From Flavipsychrobacter sp. (GTDB lineage Bacteria; Bacteroidota; Bacteroidia; Chitinophagales; Chitinophagaceae), in NCBI GenBank assembly GCA_024508935.1, contig JANINW010000062.1, positions 34,231-67,507 on the forward strand: a DNA stretch of 33,277 nt, written 5' to 3'. The position numbers and the translations under genes are program-made. Under the pieces are notes generated by a model that was not told the DNA's origin, searched no databases, and saw nothing but the letters and a program-made list of their open reading frames with translations. Every line of letters begins with the position of its first letter. Positions within the stretch are counted from its first letter, which is position 1. This document shows positions 1 to 8,400 of the stretch, in pieces.

Positions 1-769
1 CTCCCTTGGCCACGGCCGTTGTTACCTCGGCAATATTACGCACCTGCGCCGTCAGGTTGCTGGCCATCTGGTTTACGGAATCGGTCAGGTCTTTCCATAC
101 ACCACCTACACCTTTTACCTTAGCCTGTCCACCTAACTTACCTTCCGTACCTACTTCCAGCGCCACACGGGTCACTTCCATAGAGAACAGGTTCAGCTGT
201 TTCACCATGTCATTCACCTCTTTGGCAATACGGGCAAATTCTCCCTGCAGCACGTGGTCGCCTATCTGCATCGGCATTTCCTGCGAGAGGTTACCTTTTG
301 CCACAGAGCTGATAACCCCAGCTATCTCAATAGTAGGGTGTACCAGGTCTGATATAAGTGTATTCAGCGAATCAACACCTGTACTCCAGGACCCTCGGGC
401 AAATGGCACATCGATACGGTGGGTAAGTTTACCGCTCTTACCAATGGTATCACTGGCACGGGTAAACTCCTGCGTCATCCTTTGGTTGAGAGAGATTATA
501 TCATTCAGGGCATCGCATATCTTACCGCTGATGCCCACCTCATCTATCGGCATGCGCACATCGAAATTCCCATTGCGAACATCAGTCAACACATTTAGCA
601 ATTGGCGATATAGTTCTTCAGACGGGAGCGTTGATGAAACCAGGTGGGGAGAGATATCCGGTTTGGCCTTATTAGGTTTGGGCCTTTGTTTGGCTTTAGC
701 GGGCAAGGTTATAGATTCCAGCGCTGCGCCGGAGCCCATGTCTTCTGAATTACCATTTTCGGTACTCAT
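1..769 (-). CDS. Tandem-HAMP signalling protein, probably a hybrid histidine kinase (N-terminal part only)
   Basis: The reverse strand is open from an ATG at 769 to the window edge, giving the first 256 residues. After about 45 residues rich in Pro and Lys there are at least three to four HAMP-like units, including the segments RNGNFDVRMPIDEVG, VAKGNLSQEMPMQIGD and GVWKDLTDSVNQMASNL. The last is the hallmark of multi-HAMP kinases such as the fungal group III (Nik1-type) osmosensing kinases and their bacterial relatives. No membrane segment is visible, so the protein is probably cytosolic. The kinase core and any receiver domains would lie left of the window and are not seen; calling it a kinase is inference from the HAMP array. 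A good promoter lies about 80 bases upstream. Confidence 0.85.
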   Translation of the reverse strand, partial: MSTENGNSEDMGSGAALESITLPAKAKQRPKPNKAKPDISPHLVSSTLPSEELYRQLLNVLTDVRNGNFDVRMPIDEVGISGKICDALNDIISLNQRMTQEFTRASDTIGKSGKLTHRIDVPFARGSWSTGVDSLNTLISDLVHPTIEIAGVISSVAKGNLSQEMPMQIGDHVLQGEFARIAKEVNDMVKQLNLFSMEVTRVALEVGTEGKLGGQAKVKGVGGVWKDLTDSVNQMASNLTAQVRNIAEVTTAVAKG

Positions 770-851
770 AGCAGGTAGTGTGTGAATGTGAATAATAAAT
801 GCCGGGAACGATCAGCCTTTCTATAACAAGTAAAACTTTTTTAAGTTTTAA

Positions 852-882
852 CAAGTCTATATGATTTGGCGAACTGCCCAAA
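852..882 (-). promoter_or_regulatory. Bacteroidota-type promoter for the tandem-HAMP gene
   Basis: Read on the minus strand there is a TTTG (-33 element, plus-strand 879-882), exactly 19 bases, then TAGACTTG (-7 element, 852-859). This matches the Bacteroidota sigma consensus TTTG-N19-TAnnTTTG at all but one defined position. Transcription would start near 845, leaving a leader of roughly 75 bases before the ATG at 769. It lies in the gap behind the cytochrome gene and so gives the kinase its own promoter. Confidence 0.6.
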
Positions 883-929
883 CACTTTATCCACTAAAAA
901 ACCATGCCATCGGCGTCGCTAATTGATTA

Positions 930-1850
930 TCAGCTCCTCTTCACCTTGTGATGCACACGTGGAATCGTATTGAGATATGCAAAGATGGCGTCGGCTTCAG
1001 CATCTGTAAGCTGGAAGGCTTCCATTGGCGGCCTCAATGAACGGTTGCCCGGAGCCTTGGCATGTTGCACAGCACGCCTGAAGTCTGCCTTGGAATAAGC
1101 ACCAATGCCGGTCTCATAATCCAGTGTGATATTCGCTCCCCTTATTTTCCCGCCACCCGGCTTTTTAAATTTAGCCCCACCTGCCAGGTAGCCTTTTGTT
1201 TTTTCAGGGTATAAATAGTTAAGAGAAATAGCCTTTTTAGAATGACAATGAAAACACCCGATATTGTCAACTAAATAGCGCCCTAATTCTACTTCTGTTT
1301 GAGGATGTGGAATACTTTGCCTGTAAGGCTGTGGTTTGCCGATCACGTGCAATGACCATTTTCCCAGAAAGTTCAGCTTTGTATGACCGGCCACCGTATC
1401 AGTTGGGGCTGCATGCCCCTTTCCAGCCCTCAGATAGGCAAGGATATCCCTGATGTCCTTATCAGACATATTCGGGCGCAACATATAAGGCACGAAGTGA
1501 CCATCTCTCTTAATACCTGTGCGTAGCAGGTAGGCCAGTTCCGCATCTGAATAACGAGGAACAGGGCTATATTTTTTTGAAGCAGTAAGATTTGCTGAAT
1601 ATACTTTACCGGCAATTTTAGGCATATCATCCATTTTTCTTCCCATGAGCCGCCCCGTTGAAGCCACATAGTGACACCCTCCACAAGAACTCATGACCAA
1701 CCTTTCTCCGTGAGCTATATCTGCTTTACCTGCATCAACTGCAAAGGAATGATTTGTGGTGGGATAAGTAGACCTGCATGAAATAACAGCATATACCGGC
1801 AGGCATAATAACAGCCCAACCTTTATCATTTTTGCAAATCCTGGCTTCAT
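930..1850 (-). CDS. Diheme c-type cytochrome lipoprotein
   Basis: A 306-residue exported protein with two CxxCH heme-attachment sites: CGGCH (C56, C59, H60) and CFHCH (C199, C202, H203). Each is followed by a plausible distal Met ligand (M123 or M128 for heme 1; M276 in RPPMEAF for heme 2), so it looks like two cytochrome c domains in tandem. The N terminus is a lipoprotein signal with lipobox AVISC (C25), so the mature protein is probably tethered to a membrane facing the periplasm. It would carry electrons for a dehydrogenase or respiratory chain, but the partner is not in the window. A second Met at residue 8 could also be the start. The downstream HAMP gene has its own promoter, so the two need not be co-expressed. 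Confidence 0.85.
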   Translation of the reverse strand: MKPGFAKMIKVGLLLCLPVYAVISCRSTYPTTNHSFAVDAGKADIAHGERLVMSSCGGCHYVASTGRLMGRKMDDMPKIAGKVYSANLTASKKYSPVPRYSDAELAYLLRTGIKRDGHFVPYMLRPNMSDKDIRDILAYLRAGKGHAAPTDTVAGHTKLNFLGKWSLHVIGKPQPYRQSIPHPQTEVELGRYLVDNIGCFHCHSKKAISLNYLYPEKTKGYLAGGAKFKKPGGGKIRGANITLDYETGIGAYSKADFRRAVQHAKAPGNRSLRPPMEAFQLTDAEADAIFAYLNTIPRVHHKVKRS

Positions 1851-1945
1851 GGCATTTGTTTTTTCTTACCGCATATAAAAACATGCCATGATTTGAATGG
1901 TTTCGGCGGTATAGATTTTTCTGCTATTACCGGAAAAGAGATTAT

Positions 1946-2137
1946 ATGAAATCACAGAACGTAAATCACAACGCGAATAATGTGCGTACAAATCCCAAAG
2001 CTTCACAATCGGGCGGAAAAAGACCGGACACCCGCGATAACCTGGATAGCCGCAAAAATGAAGAACAGGATTTTAAGGGAGATGATATGACGCACAACGA
2101 AAAAGAGACCAAAGAGAAGAAACACAAACACCATTAA
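1946..2137 (+). CDS. Small hydrophilic protein of unknown function
   Basis: A 63-residue ORF, very polar and rich in Asn, Lys, Asp, Glu and His, ending EKKHKHH. It has no membrane segment and no Cys. It looks intrinsically disordered and I recognise no family. In its favour are the position of its stop codon, directly against a strong 16-base-pair hairpin terminator, and the composition, which is unlike a random frame. The overlapping minus-strand ORF (2003-2191) looks like a hydrophobic shadow of it. The start is divergent from the cytochrome gene, with 95 bases between. Function unknown. Confidence 0.5.
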   Translation: MKSQNVNHNANNVRTNPKASQSGGKRPDTRDNLDSRKNEEQDFKGDDMTHNEKETKEKKHKHH

Positions 2138-2172
2138 AAAAATAAAGGCTGCACATGCAGCCTTTATTTTTT
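2137..2172. terminator. Bidirectional intrinsic terminator between convergent genes
   Basis: A perfect 16-base-pair stem (2137-2152 with 2157-2172) with a 4-base loop ACAT. The GC-rich core GGCTGC is flanked by an A-run on one side and a T-run on the other, so it works as a rho-independent terminator in both directions. It serves the small plus-strand ORF ending at 2137 and the lipoprotein gene ending at 2191. Confidence 0.9.
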
Positions 2173-2190
2173 GTTGAAGACATCTAAACA

Positions 2191-2649
2191 CTACGGCCTG
2201 GACCTTGGTGCCGTGTCTCCATATGTATGTGCAGGCTTCGTTTTACGAAAGCGCTTATCGTCCAGGTTCAGGGGTTCAGGGGTGGCCACGTCAGAATTAT
2301 ACTGCCCTGTTTTAGCAAGTCCCGATTTAGGTGAAGTAGTTGCACCACCGGACACAGCTCCTTTGCTGCTACTTCCGGCATTGCCGCCTGAATTGCCGGC
2401 ATTACCATTAGCATTATTGCTATTCATATTCGCACCTCCTCCTGTATTATTGCTGGCGCCATTATTATTATCAGCAGGTGCCTGCCCCATCGTCGTGTCA
2501 GCAGGTGTATTATTTATCATTCCATCCTGGGGCATAGTATCGGCAGGTGCAATTGTGGTGTCTGCCATATTGCCTTCATGGTCTGCATTATTGTTGCCGC
2601 ACGACCATAACAGCAATGTGCAGCCCAATATTAATGATATCCTTTTCAT
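2191..2649 (-). CDS. Low-complexity lipoprotein of unknown function
   Basis: A 152-residue protein starting with a clear lipoprotein signal: MKRISLILG, a hydrophobic stretch and the lipobox LLWSC (C17). The mature part is almost pure low complexity: repeated PADT/PADN units (about residues 35-62), then a run dominated by Asn, Gly, Ala and Ser to about residue 100, then a more ordinary basic tail. It is probably a disordered, lipid-anchored envelope protein. There is no enzymatic motif and I recognise no family. It ends just before the shared terminator at 2137-2172. Confidence 0.75.
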   Translation of the reverse strand: MKRISLILGCTLLLWSCGNNNADHEGNMADTTIAPADTMPQDGMINNTPADTTMGQAPADNNNGASNNTGGGANMNSNNANGNAGNSGGNAGSSSKGAVSGGATTSPKSGLAKTGQYNSDVATPEPLNLDDKRFRKTKPAHTYGDTAPRSRP

Positions 2650-2758
2650 AGTCGTTTTTGCTTATTCAAGAAAAAATGATGCCATAGCCATTAAGATTTT
2701 ATTATACGCGTTCAAAACAATAACAGTTATTGGCTTAAATTTTATGGGCGGTTAATAT

Positions 2759-3145
2759 ATGCTGCTGCAACAGATCATATCACTTTTTCTTTTGGCTATA
2801 CCTATAGCCTGTATATCGTGGACTGTGACCAAAGAAGAAGTTTTCCGGGAACCACGAACGTATTGTATAGACAAAAGCAAAAATTGCAAGACCATTATAG
2901 CGCGCAAATTCTTTTACCTTTTTACCTGTGAATATTGTTTCAGCCACTATGTAACTATCCTGATGCTGATACTAACAAAATTTACGCTTTACCTGCCCGA
3001 CTGGAGAGGCTATATTATTGCAGGTTTTTCCCTGGTATGGATAGCCAATACCTATATGAGCCTGTATAGCCTTTTGCGCACCGATATAAAAGTAGAACGG
3101 ATAGATGCTACTATTAAGGAACAGGAGCTTAACAATAAACAATAA
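2759..3145 (+). CDS. Small integral membrane protein with four-cysteine motif
   Basis: 128 residues with three hydrophobic segments (about 1-22, 62-79 and 84-106) and a charged C-terminal tail. Between the first two segments are C36, C43, C57 and C60, the last two as CEYC next to the membrane. The layout recalls DUF1360-type membrane proteins, which carry a Cys-x2-Cys at the start of a helix; that assignment is tentative. The four cysteines could bind a metal or form disulfides. The function is unknown. The gene is convergent with tamL, with only five bases between the stop codons and no obvious terminator. Confidence 0.7.
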   Translation: MLLQQIISLFLLAIPIACISWTVTKEEVFREPRTYCIDKSKNCKTIIARKFFYLFTCEYCFSHYVTILMLILTKFTLYLPDWRGYIIAGFSLVWIANTYMSLYSLLRTDIKVERIDATIKEQELNNKQ

Positions 3146-3150
3146 ATACA

Positions 3151-5490
3151 TTAGAAGGGGTAACCGATACCGAGGTTAAGTACCAGGTTGTTCTTTCTCC
3201 ATGTAGGGTCTCCGAAGTTTATCTCATCCAGCACCCATCGCTTATCCTCTGCCAGCCATGGTTTTCGCAATGGCATGCCGAGGTCGAGGCGGAGTACCAA
3301 TATCTTAAAGTCAAGTCTTAGTCCAAGTCCGGCGCTTACGGCTATTTGCTTCACAAATTTATCCGTTTCAAATTTACCACCGGGATATAAGGGGTTATCA
3401 CGGTAAGTCCACACATTACCTGCATCAACAAACACGGCGCCGTGTACAAAATTGATAAGCTGTGCTCTCAGCTCTGAATTCAATTCCAGTTTTATATCAC
3501 CCGAGGTTTCTATGTAGGTACTATTTGGGTTTTGTGCGTAATAAAACTCGCCAGGCCCCACCAGCCTTGAAGGAAAGCCACGAAGACTGCTGTTACCACC
3601 ACTAAAGAATTGTTTGATATTAGGCAATTGAAAAGAATTGCCATACGGTATGCCATACCCTACGAGGATACGGTTGGCCCAAATGGAATTGGGATTATTG
3701 TTGTAATTGATGTAGTACCTGAAATCGGCCTGGAATTTTAAATACTGCGCATATGCGGCACCTACAATTTTTTTAGGTGCTTCGGCATTAGGACCATTTA
3801 CATTTGCTCCCTGTGCCAGGCCTAAAACATTGCCGGATAAGTCTACCAGCCCGTCAAAATAAATGTCCTCGTGGTGTGGTGGCCTGTTGCCGCGGGAATT
3901 GTAGGTATATTCATAGTACGGTCCAATGATCAGGCCATTAAATACCAGGTTGCTGTAATTGATAGACAACATGGTATCCTTGTTCAGCGTATCTGTTTTT
4001 ACATAAGTGATATTTATAGGAAACAGCTGATGCTCTTTACGGATATCTTCTTTCCATGAATAACCATAAGAAGCCTTGAATGACTGTACATTATACAAAC
4101 GCTGCCTGAACAGTAAGTCATAGCCTGCGCGTATGGTAGTATGCGGCACGAATACACTTGATGATGTAGGTTTGAAAAAAGGTACCACAAATCTCGGAAT
4201 GGTAAGGCTGGGCTCAAAACCCAGTTCGTAGGTATTAGGACGCTTTACCGAGCCACCTACCTGTGTTTCAAAGCCGCCTGTAGCTTTTATGGTCAGCAGT
4301 TCTGCTCCCCTGAAAGTATTGCGGTTTCTCCAGCTAAGGCTCAGCTGCGACCCTACCCTGCTATCATTCTTCGTAAGGCCACTCAATTCTGCCCGCATTG
4401 ATTTCTTTGGATACGAGGTGAGATAGTAAAATGTATTGAGCTTATTGCCATCTACAGGCTCAAAGCTATTTTTTACAAACTTAAAAGTGCCCATATTTAC
4501 CAGCCGGTTAAGCGAAGTGTTATGGTCTTTTTTACTGTACAGATCTCCCGGCTCAAATTGCATAGCCTGTGTAAAAACGGCCGGCTTATATTTTTTAGTA
4601 TTGCCTACTATATAATATCGTTCATAGAATAGCGTGTCAGTTTTTTTCGCCATAGTATCTGCCAAAGAAGGCTTAGCATCGTTTGGCTTGTTCGGTCTAC
4701 GCCCCAACCTGAAATCGGGGAAAATAAATACTTTGTTTATATAATATTGTTTGCGTGCTTCTTCAGGAATATCGTTTTTCACGCGTACAAACATATCCAC
4801 CTTATGTTCTCCTACGGTAGTGTCTACCTGCACCAATATATAATCGGGCTCAAAAAAATAGTAGCCCCGGTTTTTCAGCCGCTTGTCTATGCGCTCCCGC
4901 TCTCCTTTAATCAGGTCCAGGTTATAAGGTGCGTCTTTCTTTAATAAGGTTTTTTTCTTGCGTTCGGCAACATCTTGTGATACTTGCGTGCTATCAGTAA
5001 CAAATTCTACATTTCTTATAGTGTATTGCGGACCGGTGAGTACTTCAAAATAGGCTTTTGTTTTTCTATTGCGGGTTTTAGTAGTACCATTCACCTGCGG
5101 GTAAAAGAAACCGCGGTTTTGCAGCATATTGGTTTGTATCTGCTTGTTGGTAGCCATGTTGAACTGGCTGGTGAGTGCGGGGGCCTCTCCTACTTTATTG
5201 CGCAGCCAGTACCGAAGGCCTTTATTTTTCTTAGGCTCACCGGCCAGGTTGTATATCGTTAGCTTCAGGCGCATACCCAACACTTTTTTGTTCGGTGTGG
5301 GACGAATAGATTTTTCAAGGTCTCCTGCCAATTGCTTCCGTTCACTTTTCTTAACCTGTTTGTCCTTTATGCTTACATTCCCGCCCAAAAACAAACTATC
5401 ACCTGCCGGCAGATGCCGGGTATTGCTGCAAGAACCCAGCAATAGAGTTATAATCAGAAGAATACAATACCAATTACGAGATAACGCCAT
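3151..5490 (-). CDS. tamL: Translocation and assembly module lipoprotein TamL (Omp85 family)
   Basis: A 779-residue Omp85 protein. The N terminus carries a lipoprotein signal with lipobox LLGSC (C21), which distinguishes the Bacteroidota TamL from the non-lipidated TamA of Proteobacteria. Roughly residues 30-390 are POTRA-like periplasmic repeats; the rest is the outer-membrane beta-barrel. It contains the segment FSGGNSSLRGFPSR, a match to the conserved RGF/RGY element of the barrel loop, and ends in GIGYPF, a C-terminal aromatic typical of barrel proteins. The ATG follows the tamB stop codon after one base, so the pair is almost certainly co-transcribed and probably translationally coupled. 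Expected role: outer-membrane partner of TamB in assembling membrane proteins or moving lipids between membranes. Confidence 0.92.
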   Translation of the reverse strand: MALSRNWYCILLIITLLLGSCSNTRHLPAGDSLFLGGNVSIKDKQVKKSERKQLAGDLEKSIRPTPNKKVLGMRLKLTIYNLAGEPKKNKGLRYWLRNKVGEAPALTSQFNMATNKQIQTNMLQNRGFFYPQVNGTTKTRNRKTKAYFEVLTGPQYTIRNVEFVTDSTQVSQDVAERKKKTLLKKDAPYNLDLIKGERERIDKRLKNRGYYFFEPDYILVQVDTTVGEHKVDMFVRVKNDIPEEARKQYYINKVFIFPDFRLGRRPNKPNDAKPSLADTMAKKTDTLFYERYYIVGNTKKYKPAVFTQAMQFEPGDLYSKKDHNTSLNRLVNMGTFKFVKNSFEPVDGNKLNTFYYLTSYPKKSMRAELSGLTKNDSRVGSQLSLSWRNRNTFRGAELLTIKATGGFETQVGGSVKRPNTYELGFEPSLTIPRFVVPFFKPTSSSVFVPHTTIRAGYDLLFRQRLYNVQSFKASYGYSWKEDIRKEHQLFPINITYVKTDTLNKDTMLSINYSNLVFNGLIIGPYYEYTYNSRGNRPPHHEDIYFDGLVDLSGNVLGLAQGANVNGPNAEAPKKIVGAAYAQYLKFQADFRYYINYNNNPNSIWANRILVGYGIPYGNSFQLPNIKQFFSGGNSSLRGFPSRLVGPGEFYYAQNPNSTYIETSGDIKLELNSELRAQLINFVHGAVFVDAGNVWTYRDNPLYPGGKFETDKFVKQIAVSAGLGLRLDFKILVLRLDLGMPLRKPWLAEDKRWVLDEINFGDPTWRKNNLVLNLGIGYPF

Positions 5491-5491
5491 A

Positions 5492-8400
5492 CTAATTATT
5501 TACACCGGATTTTTTATTGTCGGTTTCCTTTCTGTCCTTCTGACGTTTTTTAAACAGGTCACCAAACTTATTATACTCCACGGTCACTATAAAGCTCACA
5601 CCTGTTTCCACTACGTATCCTTCAATTATATCTTCCAGTTCATTTTTACGGTATATACGTGTCATGTACCTTCCATCGGGGCTTAACTGGTAATCGAGCG
5701 CCAAGTTGCCCGGTATGAGGCTGGTATTCTGATTTGTATTCTGATTTTGCCCCTCCAAGCCAAAATCATTCCCCACAGTTACAGTAAGACGATCGTCCAG
5801 CAATCGCTTCGAAGCGGAAACATTCAGGTTGGTCTGGTTTCTTTTTGAGCCGGTTGTATAGTCTTCGGTGCTTTGCAGGTCAAGGTTCACCTCCAGCCCG
5901 TTTATGAGGTCGCCGGCAAACTTGTTTAATTGCTCGCTGAGAAAACGGCTTGCACTCTGGCGCGCTATGTACTCAGCACTTGTACCGCCTGCACCCGATT
6001 CAAAGGGGTTATCGGAAATAAAACGGTTCAATATGAGCAATGCAAATACCTGTTTATTCAGCTCAGAAGGATTAGTGCGTATCTGGCTTAGCTTGCCCTG
6101 TACAAGGGTCGTAACATCGGCACTTACCCGGTATTTCTTTTCTTCCGGCAATACTATATCAAAGCTAATGACAGGTTTCAATAATGCACCCTTCAGTTTC
6201 AGCTGCACATCAAACGGTAACCGTTGTTTGTAATAATTAAGTTGTGCCGGATCTGACACCTGTTTTTCTACCAGGTCATAAGGTGGTACATTGGCTGTGT
6301 ACACAGCAGTTATATCTACATCGGCCTTAGTAGGGTCTCCGGCAAAAACAATAGTACTTCCCGGCTGGATATTGAACCTGCGCTTTATCAGGTTATAATT
6401 AAGCTCGTAGGCTCCTTGCTTAAGCTCGTAAGTACCGGCAAGACCAATTGTCCCATCCGGGTTAAGCACTGTATTAAGGTTGGCTTCACCTCTTACACGA
6501 AGGAAATCACCGGTTGCTTCATCTATGATAACGCTGAATTCTGCATTCTTTTCAATAGCCAAATTAACATCAATACTCGCCCCGCTGCGCATGGCCAGCT
6601 TAGGCATTTCAGCAGTGTCTTTAGGCTGCAGCAATGTATACCTGTTGGGATTATCCATGTCCACAAACTCCACAATACCTTTACTATCTTCGATACCCGG
6701 CTGATTTTGCGGAATCGTCACCGTGAATTTAGTAGTATCGTGTATCGTAAGCTTGCCATCTATTACCGGCGCTTTAACCGGGCCTTTTATGCCTAGCCGG
6801 CTGCTCATTACCAGCCTGCCATAAAACAATTTATTATCGGCAGGTGTTGAGTTCAGCACCATCCATTTTTTTGCATTCAGCTGCATGGCCAGCCTTATAT
6901 CATTCAGGTCTTCTGTAACTATATCTCCTGTTAAGGTTGCCTTATTGCCCAGGCTATCGTAGATATTAAATTTATCAAAGGTGATACCCTTTTCTGTAAA
7001 TATGATACGCTCTTGCGGCATTTTAAAAGGTGCACCCAGCATTTTTACAGTAGTGGTCAGCTCTTCTGTTTTGAGTTCGCCCGTCACTGATGGCTTGGCA
7101 GGCGTACCTTTTATTACTAGAGTACCTTTTAGCTTTCCTGAGCTGTTGTGTATCTGGTTCATAGCCAGGCCTTCCATCGTTTTCAGGCTAAGGCTGTTTA
7201 TATCCAGCTTCAGGTCAAAATTATTTCCATTAACAGGTTTCGGGAAATAATTACCATTCGCAACAATATCATTCCCCCTGCCGCTAATGGTGATCTTAGC
7301 AGCTACTGCGTTGGCAGATGCATTGGTAAGCTGTACATCAAGATTACCAATGGTGTCGTTCTTTACCGAAAGGTCCTGCATCTGCAAGCTGCCGCTGGCC
7401 TGCGGTGCTGTGTTCAGGTTCTCTATAGTTAGTTTTGTATTCAGCACGCCATTCGCCAGCAGCGTATCTTTCTGCAGTATCTCAGTGATATTGGATATAA
7501 AGAACCGGTCGATATCTATATGCAGCGGCGAATTATACTGAGGCGCCTGGCTGGAAATACTGATACGCTCTGCGCCGTTGCTAAAACCAAATCCTTGTGC
7601 ATAGAAGCCTTCTTTGCCAAACACTATTTTGTTGGGCTGCAGTACCTGCCATGTTTTATAATTCAGCAGCAAACCATCTTTTAACTGCAATACCTGCTCG
7701 TTGCCGTTTTGCTGCAGTACCGCGTTAATTGCAAAGCGGTCTTTTTCTACCGAATCAGCGATCTTTACATTGGCTGTAATTTCATGCCCTTGCAATTGCC
7801 CTGCTACACTTGTTTTCCAAAGTTGTATGGCCGGGGTAGTTAGTTTGTTGAGCGATAGACTATATGTAAGTGCAGAATCGGTGCCGTTTACACGGACCTT
7901 TGCACTGTCTATGGTATTACCTGCATATACTACCATTGGCGCATCTACATTCAGCGATAAATTGCGGGGGTCCAATGCTGCTTTCACACCAATAGTATCC
8001 ATAGACTCAAGACCCGGCAACAAAATATGCAGCAGTGGCCGGTCTTGTATCTTCATATTAACAGCGAGGTCATAATCTGCAGGTACAGACCTTGCTTTCT
8101 TTACACTATCGCCACCTATATTGTAATGCCTGCTGATATGCTCCTGGATGATATCTCCTATCTTCGACAACGGTGTTTTGCCGGTTACACCAGCATTTAT
8201 AAAATCGGCTTGCACTACTATATGCTGGCCGGTATCGGCATTGGGTTTAGAAGATATAAATAAGCTATCCAGAAAGTAGCGCTGCCCCTTTGCGGTAATA
8301 GTGGTTTGGTCAATATTCACTACACCATCAGGATAATCTGCATTCAGGCTTGGGAAATCAGCATGTATCAGCGTACGTAACCTAAGCTCATCTTTTGATA

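Noticed and set aside
6-785. 259-residue plus-strand ORF at the left edge
   Set aside because: The opposite strand encodes an unmistakable HAMP array over the same bases; the plus-strand translation is a Ser/Thr/Pro-rich shadow.
2003-2191. 62-residue minus-strand ORF that looks like a membrane protein
   Set aside because: It runs through the bidirectional terminator hairpin and lies opposite the polar small ORF; its hydrophobicity is the expected complement of Lys/Asn/Glu codons.
2171-2755. 194-residue plus-strand ORF, Leu/Pro/Ala-rich
   Set aside because: It is the complement of the low-complexity lipoprotein, which has a proper signal peptide and lipobox.
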